Shown piece after piece: positions 16,517 to 24,948 of a stretch of DNA of 64,000 bases. The stretch spans positions 25,021 through 89,020 of the forward strand of contig DJHJ01000026.1 of assembly GCA_002433055.1 (NCBI GenBank), written 5' to 3'. Under the pieces are notes generated by a model. That model had not been told where the DNA came from. It saw nothing but the letters and a program-made list of their open reading frames with translations, and did no database searches. Origin of the DNA: Acidobacteriia bacterium UBA6623. Its GTDB lineage: Bacteria; Acidobacteriota; Terriglobia; Bryobacterales; UBA6623. Every line of letters starts with the position of its first letter. Positions within the stretch are counted from its first letter, which is position 1. A program made the translations under genes and the position numbers.

Positions 16517-18094
16517 CTAGTCGTAATATTCACGCCCGAGATGCGTAATCAACTCTTCACCGGCAAGCCACCGAAGCGTGTTCTTCAATTTCATAAGCTG
16601 TATGAAAATATCATGTTCCGGATAAAGGTCCTCGACCACCATCGGGCTTTTGAAATAGAATGATAACCATTCCTGAATTCCACCCATTCCAGCTCGCTGC
16701 GCCAAATCAAGAAACAATGCTAAATCTAAAACTAGAGGCGCTGCGAGAATTGAATCCCGGCATAAAAAATTCACCTTTATTTGCATCGGGGCACCCAGCC
16801 ACCCAAAGATGTCAATATTGTCCCATCCCTCTTTGGCATCACCTCTCGGTGGGTAATAATTTATGCGAACCATATGGTCGAAGTTCTTATAGAGGACAGG
16901 ATATTCTTCGGGTTGAAGAATCACCTCCAACGCACCCAACTTACTGACTTCTTTTGTTTTAAAAGAGTCAGGATCATCCAAAACCTGGCCATCACGATTT
17001 CCAAGAATATTAGTGGAGAACCAGCCGTGGAGACCCAGTAAACGGCTTTTGAGTCCTGGCGCAAGCAGGGTTTTCATAAACGTTTGTCCGGTTTTGTAAT
17101 CTTTACCACAAATTGGAACGTTCATCTTCTTGGCAAGTTCGAGCATTGCCGGAAAATCAAGTGTTAGATTCGGAGCTCCATTGGCAAACGGAACGCCAGA
17201 TTTCAATGCTGCATAAGCGTAGATCTGCGATGGGGAAATCTCTGGGTCGCTCTGTAGTAGTCCTTTTTCAAACGCAGCCAAGTTCTCATGTGATCCTGTC
17301 GCCCGTTGATAAATCTCAGTCGAGCCACACCAGATCATCACCGCTCGTGACAAGTTGTTTGATTGTTTGAAATCGGCAATATCCTGCATCAGCGCTTCAG
17401 CGTACTGCATTTTATTTGCAGCAGTCTTTTTATTCTGGCCGTCAATTCGTGTGACAAAACGATTTTCAAAAACTGCCGACATGGGCTGCACTGTTGACAT
17501 TTCGTTTTGTACCTGGCTTAGCAGGCTCGAATCGATAACTGCAGCATGTCGTGCCGCCTCATACGCATTACTGTCATAAATATCCCAGCCACCAAACACC
17601 AATTGATCCAGCCCGGCCAACGGAACAAGATCCTGCACCAAAGGATTCCGTGCATCTGTCCGTTTTCCTAGACGAACATGACCAAGTTGACTCAACGAAC
17701 CAATCGGCTGGCTTAGTCCTTTTTTAATCAGCTCAACGCCTCCAATAACGGTAGTAGCTACTGCTCCCATGCCAGGAAGAAGCACTCCCATCTTTCCCTC
17801 AGGTGGTGCGATTGTTGGTCGCATACGTTTGGGTTGCGCTTCCTTCACTTTGTGCGCAGGTGATCGCAGCAAATCCGTCTGACGACTATCTGCGCGAAAC
17901 AATTTCTGAGTGACTGCGTCGTGAAATCGATCCAAACTTAAACCGAGCACTTCGGCTACCTGTGCCGCATCCGCAAGCTTCAAATCGCGCTCGCCTTTTA
18001 TCAAACTAAGGTACAAGTGGTGATATCCAGGTTTAACATGTTTTTCAAGCCTTCTAAGGTTGACAGCGTAAGTGTCGTGGGATTGTTGTGACAT
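16517..18094 (-). CDS. myo-Inositol-1-phosphate synthase with N-terminal HTH-like extension
   Basis: The 525-residue protein has a core (about 100-525) that is a myo-inositol-1-phosphate synthase. It shows the NAD motif LLPGMGAVATT at 105-115, GKDYKTGQT, NILGNRDGQVL, INYYPPRGDAKEGWDN and VNFLCRDSILAAPLVLD. It would isomerise glucose 6-phosphate to inositol phosphate, a precursor of inositol lipids or solutes. Unusually, about 95 residues precede the core, and 25-57 align with the last three helices of a Cro/C1-type DNA-binding domain (SLIKGERDLKLADAAQVAEVLGLSLD). The first helices of that fold are short or missing. Two TTTAC-N5-GTAAA palindromes sit at the start codon. The enzyme call is firm; DNA binding is inference. 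Confidence 0.85.
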   Translation of the reverse strand: MSQQSHDTYAVNLRRLEKHVKPGYHHLYLSLIKGERDLKLADAAQVAEVLGLSLDRFHDAVTQKLFRADSRQTDLLRSPAHKVKEAQPKRMRPTIAPPEGKMGVLLPGMGAVATTVIGGVELIKKGLSQPIGSLSQLGHVRLGKRTDARNPLVQDLVPLAGLDQLVFGGWDIYDSNAYEAARHAAVIDSSLLSQVQNEMSTVQPMSAVFENRFVTRIDGQNKKTAANKMQYAEALMQDIADFKQSNNLSRAVMIWCGSTEIYQRATGSHENLAAFEKGLLQSDPEISPSQIYAYAALKSGVPFANGAPNLTLDFPAMLELAKKMNVPICGKDYKTGQTFMKTLLAPGLKSRLLGLHGWFSTNILGNRDGQVLDDPDSFKTKEVSKLGALEVILQPEEYPVLYKNFDHMVRINYYPPRGDAKEGWDNIDIFGWLGAPMQIKVNFLCRDSILAAPLVLDLALFLDLAQRAGMGGIQEWLSFYFKSPMVVEDLYPEHDIFIQLMKLKNTLRWLAGEELITHLGREYYD

Positions 18095-18096
18095 AA

Positions 18097-18111
18097 TTTA
18101 CCTTTAGTAAA
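18097..18111. promoter_or_regulatory. Palindromic operator candidate, copy 1
   Basis: TTTAC-CTTTA-GTAAA starts two bases upstream of the ATG of the inositol-phosphate synthase gene. It shares both half-sites and the 5-base spacer length with copy 2; the centres are 31 bases apart, close to three helical turns, so both would face the same side of DNA. Confidence 0.55.
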
Positions 18112-18127
18112 AATTTAATAAATTAAA

Positions 18128-18142
18128 TTTACTCTGAGTAAA
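18128..18142. promoter_or_regulatory. Palindromic operator candidate, copy 2
   Basis: TTTAC-TCTGA-GTAAA, extended to the 8-base arms AATTTACT/AGTAAATT, is the second copy of the site at 18097-18111. It lies in the divergent region between the inositol-phosphate synthase gene and the methylamine cluster, 226 bases before mgsA. Confidence 0.55.
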
Positions 18143-18333
18143 TTATTATGTGTGATTGTTGACTGTTTTGCAATAAATAAACGTGACGTCTATCGCTTGA
18201 TATGGTGCGTGCCTTAGTCGGCAGTCACCGTGCGCAAACGTTAGAGGCGCGACAGATCAGCAGCAACCGCACCGCCTACGTTCATGATTATGGTAGGCTA
18301 CCAGATCAACAGCGCAAAGTGAGGCTGGTCTGG

Positions 18334-18352
18334 ACCGATCACTCACATCGGT
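18334..18352. repeat. Inverted repeat ACCGAT-N7-ATCGGT upstream of mgsA
   Basis: A perfect 6-base inverted repeat with a 7-base spacer lies 16 bases before the start codon of mgsA. It could be an operator or a leader hairpin; it is short enough that chance is possible. Confidence 0.3.
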
Positions 18353-18367
18353 AATAACTGGATCAAT

Positions 18368-19276
18368 ATGTGCGGCATTGCAGGATATTTTACGAAGTCT
18401 ACGGATGTAGCGGCTCCAGTGGGTGAAGTGATGATGGAGATGCTAACAGCCCTCGAGTGCCGAGGTCCGGACTCTGCCGGCGTGGCTCTCTATAACACAT
18501 CGAGTACGAATGACTCCATCCTGCAAATTAAACTGAGTGATGACAAACCAACGCGGGCTGTCCTAGACGGCGTAATCGCCAACATTTCACAACTATCAAA
18601 ACCTACTGCAATTACAACAACAGGAGTATACCTTCGCCTAGCAATTGACGGCTCACTGGACCCGGCTACCGTCATTTCCGTGATTGAATCCGTGGATTCC
18701 AGGGTTGAAGTGGTCAGCATGGGAAAACGCCTCGAAATTATTAAACAAACAGGCTCACCTAAAAGAATAGATGTTGATTTTCATGTATCTGATTTTCAAG
18801 GATCTCATGCGATTGGCCACACACGGATGTCAACTGAGTCACAGGTTGATTTGAGTCACTCACAACCATTTTGGGCTCACAGCCTCGACGAGATAGCGAT
18901 CGTTCACAATGGCCACATCACGAATTATCACAAGCTACGTCGACAGTATGAACAACAAAATATACACTTCTACACCGAGAATGACTCGGAAATAATAGCC
19001 GTGTATGTTGCGCGAGGGATGTCGAACGGGCTGTCTCTTGAGGAAGTACTGGAGGCCGCACTCGTCGATCTCGATGGCTCCTTCAGTTGCTTGGTGAGCA
19101 CTGCCAGCGCAATGGGCTTCGTGAAAGACCCATTCGCACACAAGCCGTTGCTATTTAGTGAAACCGATGAGTTCGTTGCAGTCGCAACCGAAGAAATAGC
19201 ATTTCGTCCTTTAATCGAGAATGATTTAAACATTCGAGAAGCAGGCGCACGAGAGATACGCGTATGGCAAAACTGA
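18368..19276 (+). CDS. mgsA: N-methylglutamate synthase subunit A (class II glutamine amidotransferase, GlxB-like)
   Basis: The 302-residue class II glutamine amidotransferase (Ntn hydrolase) begins MCGIAGYF, so Cys2 becomes the N-terminal nucleophile. The oxyanion and substrate residues are in RGPDSAGVAL (about 33-42), GHTRMST (about 152-158) and HNGHITNY (about 179-186). In GltB this domain is fused to the synthase; here it is a free subunit of a three-gene GltB-like enzyme (mgsABC, also named glxBCD). With gmaS and the sox-type genes downstream it is best read as part of N-methylglutamate synthase, which makes N-methylglutamate from a methylamine-derived amide or methylamine plus glutamate. 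No clear ribosome site precedes the ATG. The stop overlaps mgsB by 13 bases. Confidence 0.8.
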   Translation: MCGIAGYFTKSTDVAAPVGEVMMEMLTALECRGPDSAGVALYNTSSTNDSILQIKLSDDKPTRAVLDGVIANISQLSKPTAITTTGVYLRLAIDGSLDPATVISVIESVDSRVEVVSMGKRLEIIKQTGSPKRIDVDFHVSDFQGSHAIGHTRMSTESQVDLSHSQPFWAHSLDEIAIVHNGHITNYHKLRRQYEQQNIHFYTENDSEIIAVYVARGMSNGLSLEEVLEAALVDLDGSFSCLVSTASAMGFVKDPFAHKPLLFSETDEFVAVATEEIAFRPLIENDLNIREAGAREIRVWQN

Positions 19277-19971
19277 ACTGTAACGGACAAACGATCCGTG
19301 AAATCAATTCGTCAATCCGAAAATGTATTTCAGTCGGTGAGTCCGTCGCGGTAGAGTCTCCCGGTGCTCGTCATAACTTAGGGGTCGCGCTTTTGGGGTC
19401 CGGCGAAGTGACATTTCAAGGCAGTGTTGGATACTATTGCGGCGGATTGATGGATGGCGCGACAATTCGCATCCGTGGAAATGCGGGCTGGGGTCTCGCA
19501 GAATCGATGCTGGACGGACAGGTCATCGTCGAAGGAAATGCTGGAAATAGTGCAGGCGCAGCAATCCGCGGTGGAACCCTAGTCGTGCAGGGTGACTCAG
19601 GGGCGCGCACAGGTGTCTCAATGAAAAATGGCTTGATTATCGTCACTGGTAGCTGTGGTTATATGAGTGGCTTTATGGGACAAGGTGGCAAGATGATCAT
19701 CTGTGGAGATGCAGCTGAGGCTCTTGGTGATTCGATGTATGAAACCGTCTGTTTCGTAGGTGGGAAAATAGCAGATTTAGGAAATGATGCCATCGTCGTC
19801 GACATCACAAACGAGGACAGGGCTTTCCTCGACGCTTCATTGAGGAAACACCTACCCAATACGATGCTAAAAAACTTACCCAATGGAGACAATTTTAAAA
19901 AAGTTGTCTCAGGAAAAAAACTCTGGAATTTTGATAAATCCGACTGGAAAACATGGGAACAGGCTCTTTAA
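19264..19971 (+). CDS. mgsB: N-methylglutamate synthase subunit B (GltB GXGXG domain, GlxC-like)
   Basis: The 235 residues are made almost wholly of the right-handed beta-helix GXGXG domain found at the C-terminus of glutamate synthase. It has repeated glycine turns such as VGYYCGGLMDGATIRIRGN, GDSGARTGVSMKNG and GSCGYMSGFMGQGG from about residue 55 to 160. It is structural in GltB and here is a separate subunit between the amidotransferase and the FMN subunit. It overlaps mgsA by 13 bases and mgsC by 19, so the three are surely one operon. Confidence 0.85.
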   Translation: MAKLNCNGQTIREINSSIRKCISVGESVAVESPGARHNLGVALLGSGEVTFQGSVGYYCGGLMDGATIRIRGNAGWGLAESMLDGQVIVEGNAGNSAGAAIRGGTLVVQGDSGARTGVSMKNGLIIVTGSCGYMSGFMGQGGKMIICGDAAEALGDSMYETVCFVGGKIADLGNDAIVVDITNEDRAFLDASLRKHLPNTMLKNLPNGDNFKKVVSGKKLWNFDKSDWKTWEQAL

Positions 19972-21314
19972 TCATCATGGCCAAATCCGGTATTGAGTCA
20001 AAAACATTACAGAAGAGTGGCACGTTCTCTTCACGCGTCATTGATGACATACAAACCAAAGCGGCCAGCGGCATATATCGCATGCGCGGCTACGGCACCT
20101 TGCGGGAGCGTCACTGGGCAACCTTCGACGATCTCACATTTCTGCCATGCTCGTTAACTCGTATCCCTTTGGAGGGATACCGCGAAAAATGTGAGACAAA
20201 AACCGTACTAGGGGGACGCTTTGCCGAACAACCGATCAAGCTAGATATCCCCATAATGATCACGGGGATGAGCTGGGGTGCTCTTTCCTATAACGCGAAA
20301 GTAGCTTTAGCAAAAGGTGCATCTCAGATCGGCTCCTCCAACACGACGGGTGACGGAGGAATGCTAGATGCAGAAAGAGAAAATAGTCGCACTCTGATCT
20401 ACGAGGTTTTACCCTCTCGGTACGGCATCAACGTTCACCATATGCGAATGTCAGATGGTATCGAATTGACAATTGGCCAAGGTGCGAAACCGGGAACCGG
20501 TGGCCTACTGCTGGAATCGAAGGTTTCTGACGAAATAGCACAAAAAAGGGAGCTGCCAATCGGCGTTGATCAACGTAGCCCCGCACGGCATCCGGACATG
20601 TTAGGCCCAGATGACATGACTATTAAAATAGAAGAACTCCGTGAAGCTACCGACTGGCGAGTACCTATCTTCGTCAAGCTGGGAGCCAGTCGAGTCTATG
20701 ATGACGTGAAACTAGCCGCGAAGGCCGGTGCCGACGTAGTCGTTGTTGATGGTATGGAAGGTGGAACTGGTGCATCGCCCGCCATCATGCAAGAACATAC
20801 CGGAATCCCCACCCTTGCAGCAGTGTGCGAGGCACGAACCGCACTGGAAGACATGGGTCTCTACGGCACGGTTCAGTTAATCATCTCGGGCGGTATTCGC
20901 GATGGTGTTGATGTGGCCAAAGCTATGGCCTTAGGGGCCGATGCTGTGTACATCGGAACCGCTGCACTAATCGCACTTAACTGCAATCGACCTATCTATA
21001 TTGAGGACTACAAAAAACTGGATACGGAGCCACATTTTTGTCATTACTGCCATACAGGACGCTGCCCGGTGGGTGTCACCACGCAAGACCCTGAGTTAAT
21101 GGAACGGCTTCCCGTCGACGAAGCGGCTGAACGCGTCACAAATCTGTTGCGTGCTATGACTCTCGAGATTCAAATGCTAGCACGTGCGTGCGGCAAGTCG
21201 GATGCGCATCACTTAGAGCCAGAAGACATGGCTGCACTTACGGCGGAGGCCTCCGCCATCTGTCGAGTCCCATTGGCCGGCACACGTCGAGTTTGGGGTT
21301 CATCGAACACTTGA
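19953..21314 (+). CDS. mgsC: N-methylglutamate synthase subunit C (FMN-binding glutamate synthase domain, GlxD-like)
   Basis: The 453-residue FMN and iron-sulfur domain is that of glutamate synthase: GMSWGALSYNAKVALAKG (about 107-124), GDGGMLDAERENSR, VKLGASRVYDDVKLAAKAG, DGMEGGTGASP and ISGGIRDG, which form the FMN TIM barrel. The cysteine set in CHYCHTGRCPVG (about 364-375) fits a 3Fe-4S cluster. It carries out the reductive amination step; in the mgs enzyme the product is N-methylglutamate. ATG 19953 overlaps mgsB; ATG 19977, eight codons later, is also possible. It is an ordinary length for GlxD. Confidence 0.85.
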   Translation: MGTGSLIIMAKSGIESKTLQKSGTFSSRVIDDIQTKAASGIYRMRGYGTLRERHWATFDDLTFLPCSLTRIPLEGYREKCETKTVLGGRFAEQPIKLDIPIMITGMSWGALSYNAKVALAKGASQIGSSNTTGDGGMLDAERENSRTLIYEVLPSRYGINVHHMRMSDGIELTIGQGAKPGTGGLLLESKVSDEIAQKRELPIGVDQRSPARHPDMLGPDDMTIKIEELREATDWRVPIFVKLGASRVYDDVKLAAKAGADVVVVDGMEGGTGASPAIMQEHTGIPTLAAVCEARTALEDMGLYGTVQLIISGGIRDGVDVAKAMALGADAVYIGTAALIALNCNRPIYIEDYKKLDTEPHFCHYCHTGRCPVGVTTQDPELMERLPVDEAAERVTNLLRAMTLEIQMLARACGKSDAHHLEPEDMAALTAEASAICRVPLAGTRRVWGSSNT

Positions 21315-21332
21315 TTGAATCGCTTTTAAAAT

Positions 21333-21608
21333 ATGTCATTTCGTATTCCTTGTCCGCAGTGTGGTACACGCAGCGCCTACGAATTTCGTTTTGGCGGTGA
21401 AGTCCTGACGAGACCTCGAACAGATGCAGATGCAGACGCTTGGTACCGGTATAGCTTCGCACGAAAGAATACGATGGGAATACAGACCGAATGGTGGTAT
21501 CACCGCCTCGGATGTCGGCAGTGGTTACAGGTAGTAAGAGATACAAAAGAAAACCGCGTCCTGGCAACGAGCTTCATTGAGAAAAAGGAGCGAGAGGATT
21601 GTGCTTAA
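21333..21608 (+). CDS. mgdB: N-methylglutamate dehydrogenase delta subunit (sarcosine oxidase delta-like, SoxD family)
   Basis: The 91-residue SoxD family protein has the zinc-type CPQCGTRS at 7-14, EFRFGGE at 17-23, RP near 27, and the GCRQW motif (about 60-64) of the delta subunit. It is a small structural subunit that binds zinc in the four-subunit enzyme. It starts 18 bases after mgsC and its end overlaps the alpha-subunit gene by 8 bases. By family it could equally be sarcosine oxidase; the gmaS and mgs genes in the same run favour N-methylglutamate dehydrogenase. Confidence 0.8.
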   Translation: MSFRIPCPQCGTRSAYEFRFGGEVLTRPRTDADADAWYRYSFARKNTMGIQTEWWYHRLGCRQWLQVVRDTKENRVLATSFIEKKEREDCA

Positions 21609-24270
21609 AACTCGTGCCAGATTTTCTTTCTCTTTCGGCGGTACATCTATAGAAGCCTACCCCGGTGACAGCATCGGGGTAGCAATGTTTCGAGCAGGAA
21701 TACGAATATTTACACGCAGCTTCAAACATCACCGTGCTCGCGGGTTAATGTGCGTTTCGGGAAATTGTCCGAATTGCTTAATGAATGTTGATGGCATGCC
21801 AAACGTACGTGTCTGCACGACACCTGCTAAGGCCGGTATGAATGTAACTCCCCAAAATGTTTTCCCATCACTCAAGTTTGACTGGCTATCCATTTTGCAA
21901 AAACTTGACTGGTTGATGCCTGTCGGTTGGTATTACAAAATCTTCACTCACCGTTTTATTTGGTCCATAGTTTCTCCCTTTATACGGAAAGCTGCCGGCC
22001 TGGGAAAGGCACCGCCCATTATTAACAATTTTTCGAGCACAACTGCACCATATGATCACTCCTATATCCACACTGACGTGGCAATTGTCGGAGGCGGTTC
22101 AGCCGGATTAACGGCCGCCATTGAAAACGCAAAACAAGGCTCCCGTTGTGTTCTGATTGACGATCAAATTGCACTTGGCGGCTACCGACGTTTCGGCACA
22201 GTAGACACCAACAAAAACGAAAATCTCATCCAACAGGCCATGTCCGAGAAGCAAATAACAATCCTGTCGCATTCCTATTGCTTCGGGTTGTACGAAGATC
22301 GTTTGTTGGGTGTAGTTCAACTACCCAACGACAACACTCAGGGGGAATCGGTCACTCACATAAGAGCTGACCGAGTAATCATTGCCACTGGTACATTCGA
22401 AGCACCATTACTGTTCGAAAATAACGATCTTGTTGGAGTGATGTTGAGCAGTGGTGTCGAACGGCTGATAGGTCTCTATGCAATCAACCCGGGTCACCAA
22501 GCAGTGGTCATCGGTGATGGGGCACGCGCAGAACATATCGCATCGCTATTGCAACACGCTGGAATAGAAGTTGTATCTTTGGTGCACTCTGAACAGGTGG
22601 TATCTGCTTTGGGGTCCGAACAGGTAACCGGAATACAAACAGTCACCACACGTATCAATTGCGATCTGATCGTCGTTTGCGGCCACTTGGTTCCCAATGC
22701 TGGATTGCTGCATCAGGCAGGCGCAAGCCTGGAATGGGTTGACGATAAGGGTGCATTCATTCCTACTCATTTACCTTCCGGTATCGACGCAATCGGAGAT
22801 GTCACTGGGGAGCACATCACACCTGCCGCTGGACCGTCTTCACTTAATAACGATTCCAAACGCTGCTACGTGTGTTTTTGCGAAGACGTTACTACATCCG
22901 ATCTTCGGACAGCAATAGATGAAGGTTTTGACCAAATCGAAACGCTCAAGCGATACACAACCGTCTCGATGGGCCCCTGCCAGGGGAAAATGTGCCAACT
23001 TTCATCCATTGAAATATGTGCCCATAAATCCAAACGCTCTATGAACGAAACTGGCGTCACGACGAGTCGCCCTCCCAATCCATCCGTTTCTTTAGGGGCG
23101 TTAGCTGGACCCAACCATCTATCTGTGAAGAAAAGCCCTTTACACAATGAACACAAAGAGTTGAATGCTGTCTGGATGAATATGGGTGACTGGAAGAGAC
23201 CGTTTTACTACTCACGGACGAGAGCTACCACTATGCAGGCATGCATCGAGCGTGAGTATCGAGCGGTACGAGAACGTGTTGGCGTAATTGACATTAGCCC
23301 TCTGGGAAAAATCGAGGTAAAAGGACGAGATGCAGGCAAGCTTCTCAATCTGGTTTACACTCATCGGTTTGGAAACTTGAAGGTTGGGCGCGTGCGCTAT
23401 GCAGTGATGTGTGACGAGACAGGCATCATTCTTGATGACGGCACAATTTCCCGTCTGAGTGATGAACACTACTTTCTCACAACCACAACAGGCAACACGG
23501 AGTTTGTTGTTCAGTGGCTTGAGTGGTGGCTTATTGATACTAATTGGGACGTGCATGTCATCAACGTCACGGGTGGCAGATCATCAATTAACCTCGCTGG
23601 CCCGAAAGCACGTGACGTTCTTTCGCAATTAACGAATGTGGATCTCGCCTCGGACACTTTCAAATACATGATGTGTCGTCAAGCTGAGGTAGCTGGCGCT
23701 CCCGCCACTCTCCTTCGTATCGGATTTGTTGGAGAAATGGGATGGGAAATACATGTGCCCGCCGATTACGGTGTCCATGTGTGGAAAAGTGTTCTTGAAG
23801 CTGGATCATCGCACGACATCCTCCCGTTCGGAGTAGAAACTCAACGGGTTCTCCGACTAGAAAAACAACACGTCATTGTTGGCGTCGACACCGACGCGAT
23901 GAGCAACCCATACGATGCGGCTATGCCTTGGGTGATTAAGTTAGACAAAGAAGACTTTATTGGAAAAGCCTCATTGACGACCCAACAGTCGACTTCAGTA
24001 CACGAGCGATTAATAGGCTTCACTATGATCAACGACACGCACTTACCCGAAGATGGTGCCGTACTTGTGTGTTCTGGGGCGCCAGTTGGCAGAGTCACGA
24101 GTGCAAGGTTTTCATTCCTAAACAAGACTGTTATAGGATTGGCGTGGATTAACGCTGATCTGGCGAAAGAAGGCAATAGCATCGCAATTAGAATTAATGG
24201 AAACCCAGCTCCCGCACGTATTCAACAGGCCGCTTTTTACGACCCAAGCGGTGACCGCCTTCGCATGTAA
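21601..24270 (+). CDS. mgdC: N-methylglutamate dehydrogenase alpha subunit (sarcosine oxidase alpha-like, SoxA family)
   Basis: The protein is 889 residues long from the GTG at 21601. In order it has a 2Fe-2S-like/HCP-like N-terminus with Cys51, Cys56, Cys59 and Cys72, a dinucleotide-binding oxidoreductase domain with GGGSAG at 164-169, and a BFD-type 2Fe-2S patch (CYVCFCED .. GPCQGKMC, about 420-470). A GcvT-type folate-binding aminomethyltransferase domain fills the last 350 residues. It demethylates the N-methyl group and hands the C1 unit to tetrahydrofolate. AAGGAG lies ten bases before the GTG; an in-frame TTG at 21577 would lie deeper inside mgdB. Overlaps on both sides show tight coupling. 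Confidence 0.85.
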   Translation: MLKTRARFSFSFGGTSIEAYPGDSIGVAMFRAGIRIFTRSFKHHRARGLMCVSGNCPNCLMNVDGMPNVRVCTTPAKAGMNVTPQNVFPSLKFDWLSILQKLDWLMPVGWYYKIFTHRFIWSIVSPFIRKAAGLGKAPPIINNFSSTTAPYDHSYIHTDVAIVGGGSAGLTAAIENAKQGSRCVLIDDQIALGGYRRFGTVDTNKNENLIQQAMSEKQITILSHSYCFGLYEDRLLGVVQLPNDNTQGESVTHIRADRVIIATGTFEAPLLFENNDLVGVMLSSGVERLIGLYAINPGHQAVVIGDGARAEHIASLLQHAGIEVVSLVHSEQVVSALGSEQVTGIQTVTTRINCDLIVVCGHLVPNAGLLHQAGASLEWVDDKGAFIPTHLPSGIDAIGDVTGEHITPAAGPSSLNNDSKRCYVCFCEDVTTSDLRTAIDEGFDQIETLKRYTTVSMGPCQGKMCQLSSIEICAHKSKRSMNETGVTTSRPPNPSVSLGALAGPNHLSVKKSPLHNEHKELNAVWMNMGDWKRPFYYSRTRATTMQACIEREYRAVRERVGVIDISPLGKIEVKGRDAGKLLNLVYTHRFGNLKVGRVRYAVMCDETGIILDDGTISRLSDEHYFLTTTTGNTEFVVQWLEWWLIDTNWDVHVINVTGGRSSINLAGPKARDVLSQLTNVDLASDTFKYMMCRQAEVAGAPATLLRIGFVGEMGWEIHVPADYGVHVWKSVLEAGSSHDILPFGVETQRVLRLEKQHVIVGVDTDAMSNPYDAAMPWVIKLDKEDFIGKASLTTQQSTSVHERLIGFTMINDTHLPEDGAVLVCSGAPVGRVTSARFSFLNKTVIGLAWINADLAKEGNSIAIRINGNPAPARIQQAAFYDPSGDRLRM

Positions 24271-24274
24271 GACT

Positions 24275-24943
24275 ATGGACAATTTTTCCACCAAACGAAT
24301 ATACGGTCATAGACAGAGTTCTCTGTTTGCTCGATTTAAAAATGATGGAGCAACCTTCCAAGATGATCAATGGAATACTGCTCTTTGTTTCACATCGTCC
24401 GAGGAAGAGGTTCAAGCAGTTCGTCGATCGGTTGGCATCTCTGATGTCAGCTCGATGTCAAAGTTTGATATTCGCAGCAAAAGCCTATCCGTTTTACCGA
24501 CATTTGACGTCGCTGTGCACCTCTGGCCTCAACGCACAAATCAATATTTACTGACATGCGAATCTACTTTTCATGCAAAAGTTCAAGAACAGCTGACCCA
24601 CTGTACAGCAGAAAAATCGTCACCATCAATTTGCGTCAGCGATGTCACTGCAGTCTACACGGCATTACTTGTAGCAGGAGTGAGCGGCCCACAAGTATTA
24701 AAAAAACTTGTCGATATCGATATTTCAGATGACACTTTTCCAAATCTTCACTGCGTCCAGACTGGCATTCATCATGTGTATGCACTCGTTGCGCGACACG
24801 ATTTACAATCCGTCCCCGCGTACCTCCTACTGATAGGTCGTGAATATGGTGAATGGCTCTGGGATTGTGTTCTACATGCCGGAAATGAATTTTCTATTCA
24901 GGCGTTTGGCTCGCAAGCTCATGACATTTTGAAGACTTCATAA
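24275..24943 (+). CDS. mgdD: N-methylglutamate dehydrogenase gamma subunit (sarcosine oxidase gamma-like, SoxG family)
   Basis: The 222-residue SoxG-like subunit has a divergent GcvT-like fold: the central VRRSVGISDVSSMSKFDIR, then DVTAVYTALLVAGVSGPQVLKKL, and a C-terminal LHAGNEFSIQAFG segment. It is structural in the heterotetramer. ATG 24275, just four bases after the alpha-subunit stop, is preferred over a longer frame that starts 74 bases inside that gene. It sits between the alpha and beta genes, whereas in the classic sox order beta comes first. Confidence 0.75.
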   Translation: MDNFSTKRIYGHRQSSLFARFKNDGATFQDDQWNTALCFTSSEEEVQAVRRSVGISDVSSMSKFDIRSKSLSVLPTFDVAVHLWPQRTNQYLLTCESTFHAKVQEQLTHCTAEKSSPSICVSDVTAVYTALLVAGVSGPQVLKKLVDIDISDDTFPNLHCVQTGIHHVYALVARHDLQSVPAYLLLIGREYGEWLWDCVLHAGNEFSIQAFGSQAHDILKTS

Positions 24944-24948
24944 ATACC

